NCBI GenBank assembly: GCA_037045055.1
Contig: JBAOHJ010000002.1
Location: forward strand, 248,001 to 312,000
Source: Phosphoribacter sp037045055
GTDB taxonomy: Bacteria; Actinomycetota; Actinomycetes; Actinomycetales; Dermatophilaceae
Direction of reading: 5' to 3'
Length of the DNA: 64,000 bases
The translations under genes and the position numbers were made by a program. This document shows, piece after piece, positions 62,751-64,000 of this stretch (position 1 is its first letter; each line of letters opens with the position of its first letter). The notes beneath the pieces were generated by a model that was not told the origin of the DNA, did no database searches, and saw nothing but the letters and a program-made list of their open reading frames with translations.

Positions 62751-64000
62751 ATGGAGGAGAACTTCGCCACCGTGCTGGAGACGGTCGCCGACGTCATGAC
62801 CGACCGAGGCGCGGTCACCCAGGGCGACCGGGTCCTCACCTGGAGTCGGCTCGACGACGACGCCGCGCGACTGGCCGGCCATCTGGGCGCCGCCGGCATC
62901 GGGCCAGGGCAGCGGGTCGGGATCTGCCTGTACAACGGCCCGGAGTACTTCGTGTCCCTCGTCGCGGCGCTGAAGCTGCGGGCCGTGCCGGTGAACGTCA
63001 ACTACCGCTACACCACCTCGGAGATGGCCTACCTGCTGCACGACGCCCAGGTCGCCGCCGTGGTCTACGACGCCGCCGTGGCCGACCGGGTGGCCGGGGG
63101 CGTGGCGGCGGCGGGGCAACGGCCCGCCCTGGTCCAGCTGGGCGGTGAGGTGGCGTTGCCGGGCGCGGTGAGCTACGCGGACGCGCTGGCGGCCGAGCCG
63201 ATGGCCCGGATCCGGCGGGGCAACGACGAGTGGCTGATGTACACCGGAGGCACGACCGGTATGCCGCGTGGCGTGCTCTCGCGCCACTCCTGGCTGTTCG
63301 GGGTGGTCGCCGCCAACGGGTTCCTCAATCTCGGCGTGCCCTACCCGCGGTCACTGGACGAGCTGCGCACCACCCTGGAGGGCCTCAAGCCCGGCGGCGA
63401 GACCATGGTCACCGTGCCCGGACCGCCGCTCATGCACGGCGCCGGGATGTACACGAGCCTCGGAGCGTTGCTCGCCGGGGGCCGGGTGGCGTGTCTGAGC
63501 GGTCGCGGCTACGACCCCGACGACCTGGCGCGGACCGTCGAGCGCCAGCGCGCGGACACCGTGGGGATCGTCGGCGACGTGTTCGCGGTCCCGCTGGTCG
63601 ACGCGCTCGACCGGGCGGTGGCGCAGGGCCGGCCCTACGACCTGTCCTCGCTCAAGCGGGTGCTGTCCTACGGGGTGATGTGGAGCGCGCAGAGCAAGGC
63701 GCGGCTGCTCGAGCACGCCGACGTGCTGTGCCGCGACCTCGTGGCCGCCACCGAGGGGGGGCCGTTTGCCGTCGCCGAGACCCGTCGCGGCGACCCCGTG
63801 CAGACCGCGCGGTTCCGGTTGCTGCCCGGCTGCCGCATCCTCGACGACACCGGCCGCGACGTCGAGCCCGGGTCCGGCCGGATCGGGCGACTGGCCGCCG
63901 TCGCCGACGAGCACATCCACTACCTCGGCGACCAGGCCAAGACCGCCGAGACCTTCCGCACCGTCGACGGGGTGCGCTACGTCGTGCCCGGCGACCTGGT
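62751..64000 (+). CDS. FadD-like acyl-CoA synthetase (cut by window edge)
   Basis: The first 416 codons of an adenylate-forming ligase run off the right edge. YTGGTTGMPRGVLSRHSW is the P-loop in the YTGGTTGMP form typical of actinobacterial FadD3/FadD17/FadD19-type enzymes for fatty acids and sterol side chains, here with Arg where Lys is usual. VPVNVNYRYTTSEMAYLLHDA and PLMHGAGMYTSLGALLAGG also fit. ATG at 62751 has AGGAGG 6 bp upstream. The C-terminal catalytic Lys lies outside the window. Confidence 0.88.
   Translation, partial: MEENFATVLETVADVMTDRGAVTQGDRVLTWSRLDDDAARLAGHLGAAGIGPGQRVGICLYNGPEYFVSLVAALKLRAVPVNVNYRYTTSEMAYLLHDAQVAAVVYDAAVADRVAGGVAAAGQRPALVQLGGEVALPGAVSYADALAAEPMARIRRGNDEWLMYTGGTTGMPRGVLSRHSWLFGVVAANGFLNLGVPYPRSLDELRTTLEGLKPGGETMVTVPGPPLMHGAGMYTSLGALLAGGRVACLSGRGYDPDDLARTVERQRADTVGIVGDVFAVPLVDALDRAVAQGRPYDLSSLKRVLSYGVMWSAQSKARLLEHADVLCRDLVAATEGGPFAVAETRRGDPVQTARFRLLPGCRILDDTGRDVEPGSGRIGRLAAVADEHIHYLGDQAKTAETFRTVDGVRYVVPGDL

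Overview
The window is about 73% G+C, uses GTG starts freely, packs genes with 4-bp NTGA stop/start overlaps, and carries actinobacterial markers: a Bpa/PafE-type proteasome activator ending in GQYL, a RegX3-like regulator beside phoU, 11-nt PHO-box repeats, a DUF2520-panD-panB-panC operon and a Pls/PosA-type synthetase. The best guess is a Micrococcales member of the Intrasporangiaceae/Dermatophilaceae type; this is an inference and the genus is not fixed. There is no tRNA, rRNA, phage, transposase or CRISPR array.

Left part (1-14.8 kb): tail of a GH13 glucosidase, a GNAT-Nudix fusion, a DrrAB-like ABC exporter, a saccharopine-dehydrogenase-like reductase, the decayed remains of a kdpDE potassium two-component system, a methyltransferase, a B3/B4-domain protein, and a five-gene MacAB-like export operon with two membrane-fusion proteins and a lipoprotein. 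Middle part (14.8-40 kb): acyl-CoA synthetase and RNA cyclic phosphodiesterase, a pantothenate operon, a DUF4863/BoxD pair, Bpa, VanZ, a MobA-like/quinone-oxidoreductase fused frame, HutF, a TPP-riboswitch-controlled thiamine ABC transporter, formate-tetrahydrofolate ligase, an AlaA-like aminotransferase and smaller genes. Phosphate block (40-45.8 kb): regX3-like regulator divergent from phoU, then pstS-pstC-pstA-pstB, with two PHO boxes and no sensor kinase. Aromatic block (45.8-55 kb): boxB, a PaaX-like regulator, boxC, benzoate-CoA ligase, ferredoxin, a DUF6158 protein and a feruloyl-CoA-synthase-like ligase. Here the box epoxidation route converts benzoyl-CoA to an epoxide (BoxAB) and opens the ring (BoxC); the BoxD step lies 20 kb away at 23.7 kb. 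Right part (55-64 kb): a phosphopantetheinyl transferase, an M1 aminopeptidase and a 1277-residue Pls/PosA-like NRPS, which look like one homopoly(amino acid) locus, then an SMP-30-like protein, a methyltransferase and the start of a FadD-like ligase.

Three things stand out beyond the genes. The octamer CGGCATAC (or GTATGCCG) recurs about 73 times, nearly equally on both strands, some 35-fold above composition, and is also used as inverted pairs in terminator-like hairpins, much like the uptake sequences of Neisseria and Haemophilus. Short intergenic tandem arrays follow or precede many genes, and two of them are joined to the same perfect hairpin. The boxB and boxC promoters share an inverted CTAC/GTAG element with identical geometry.
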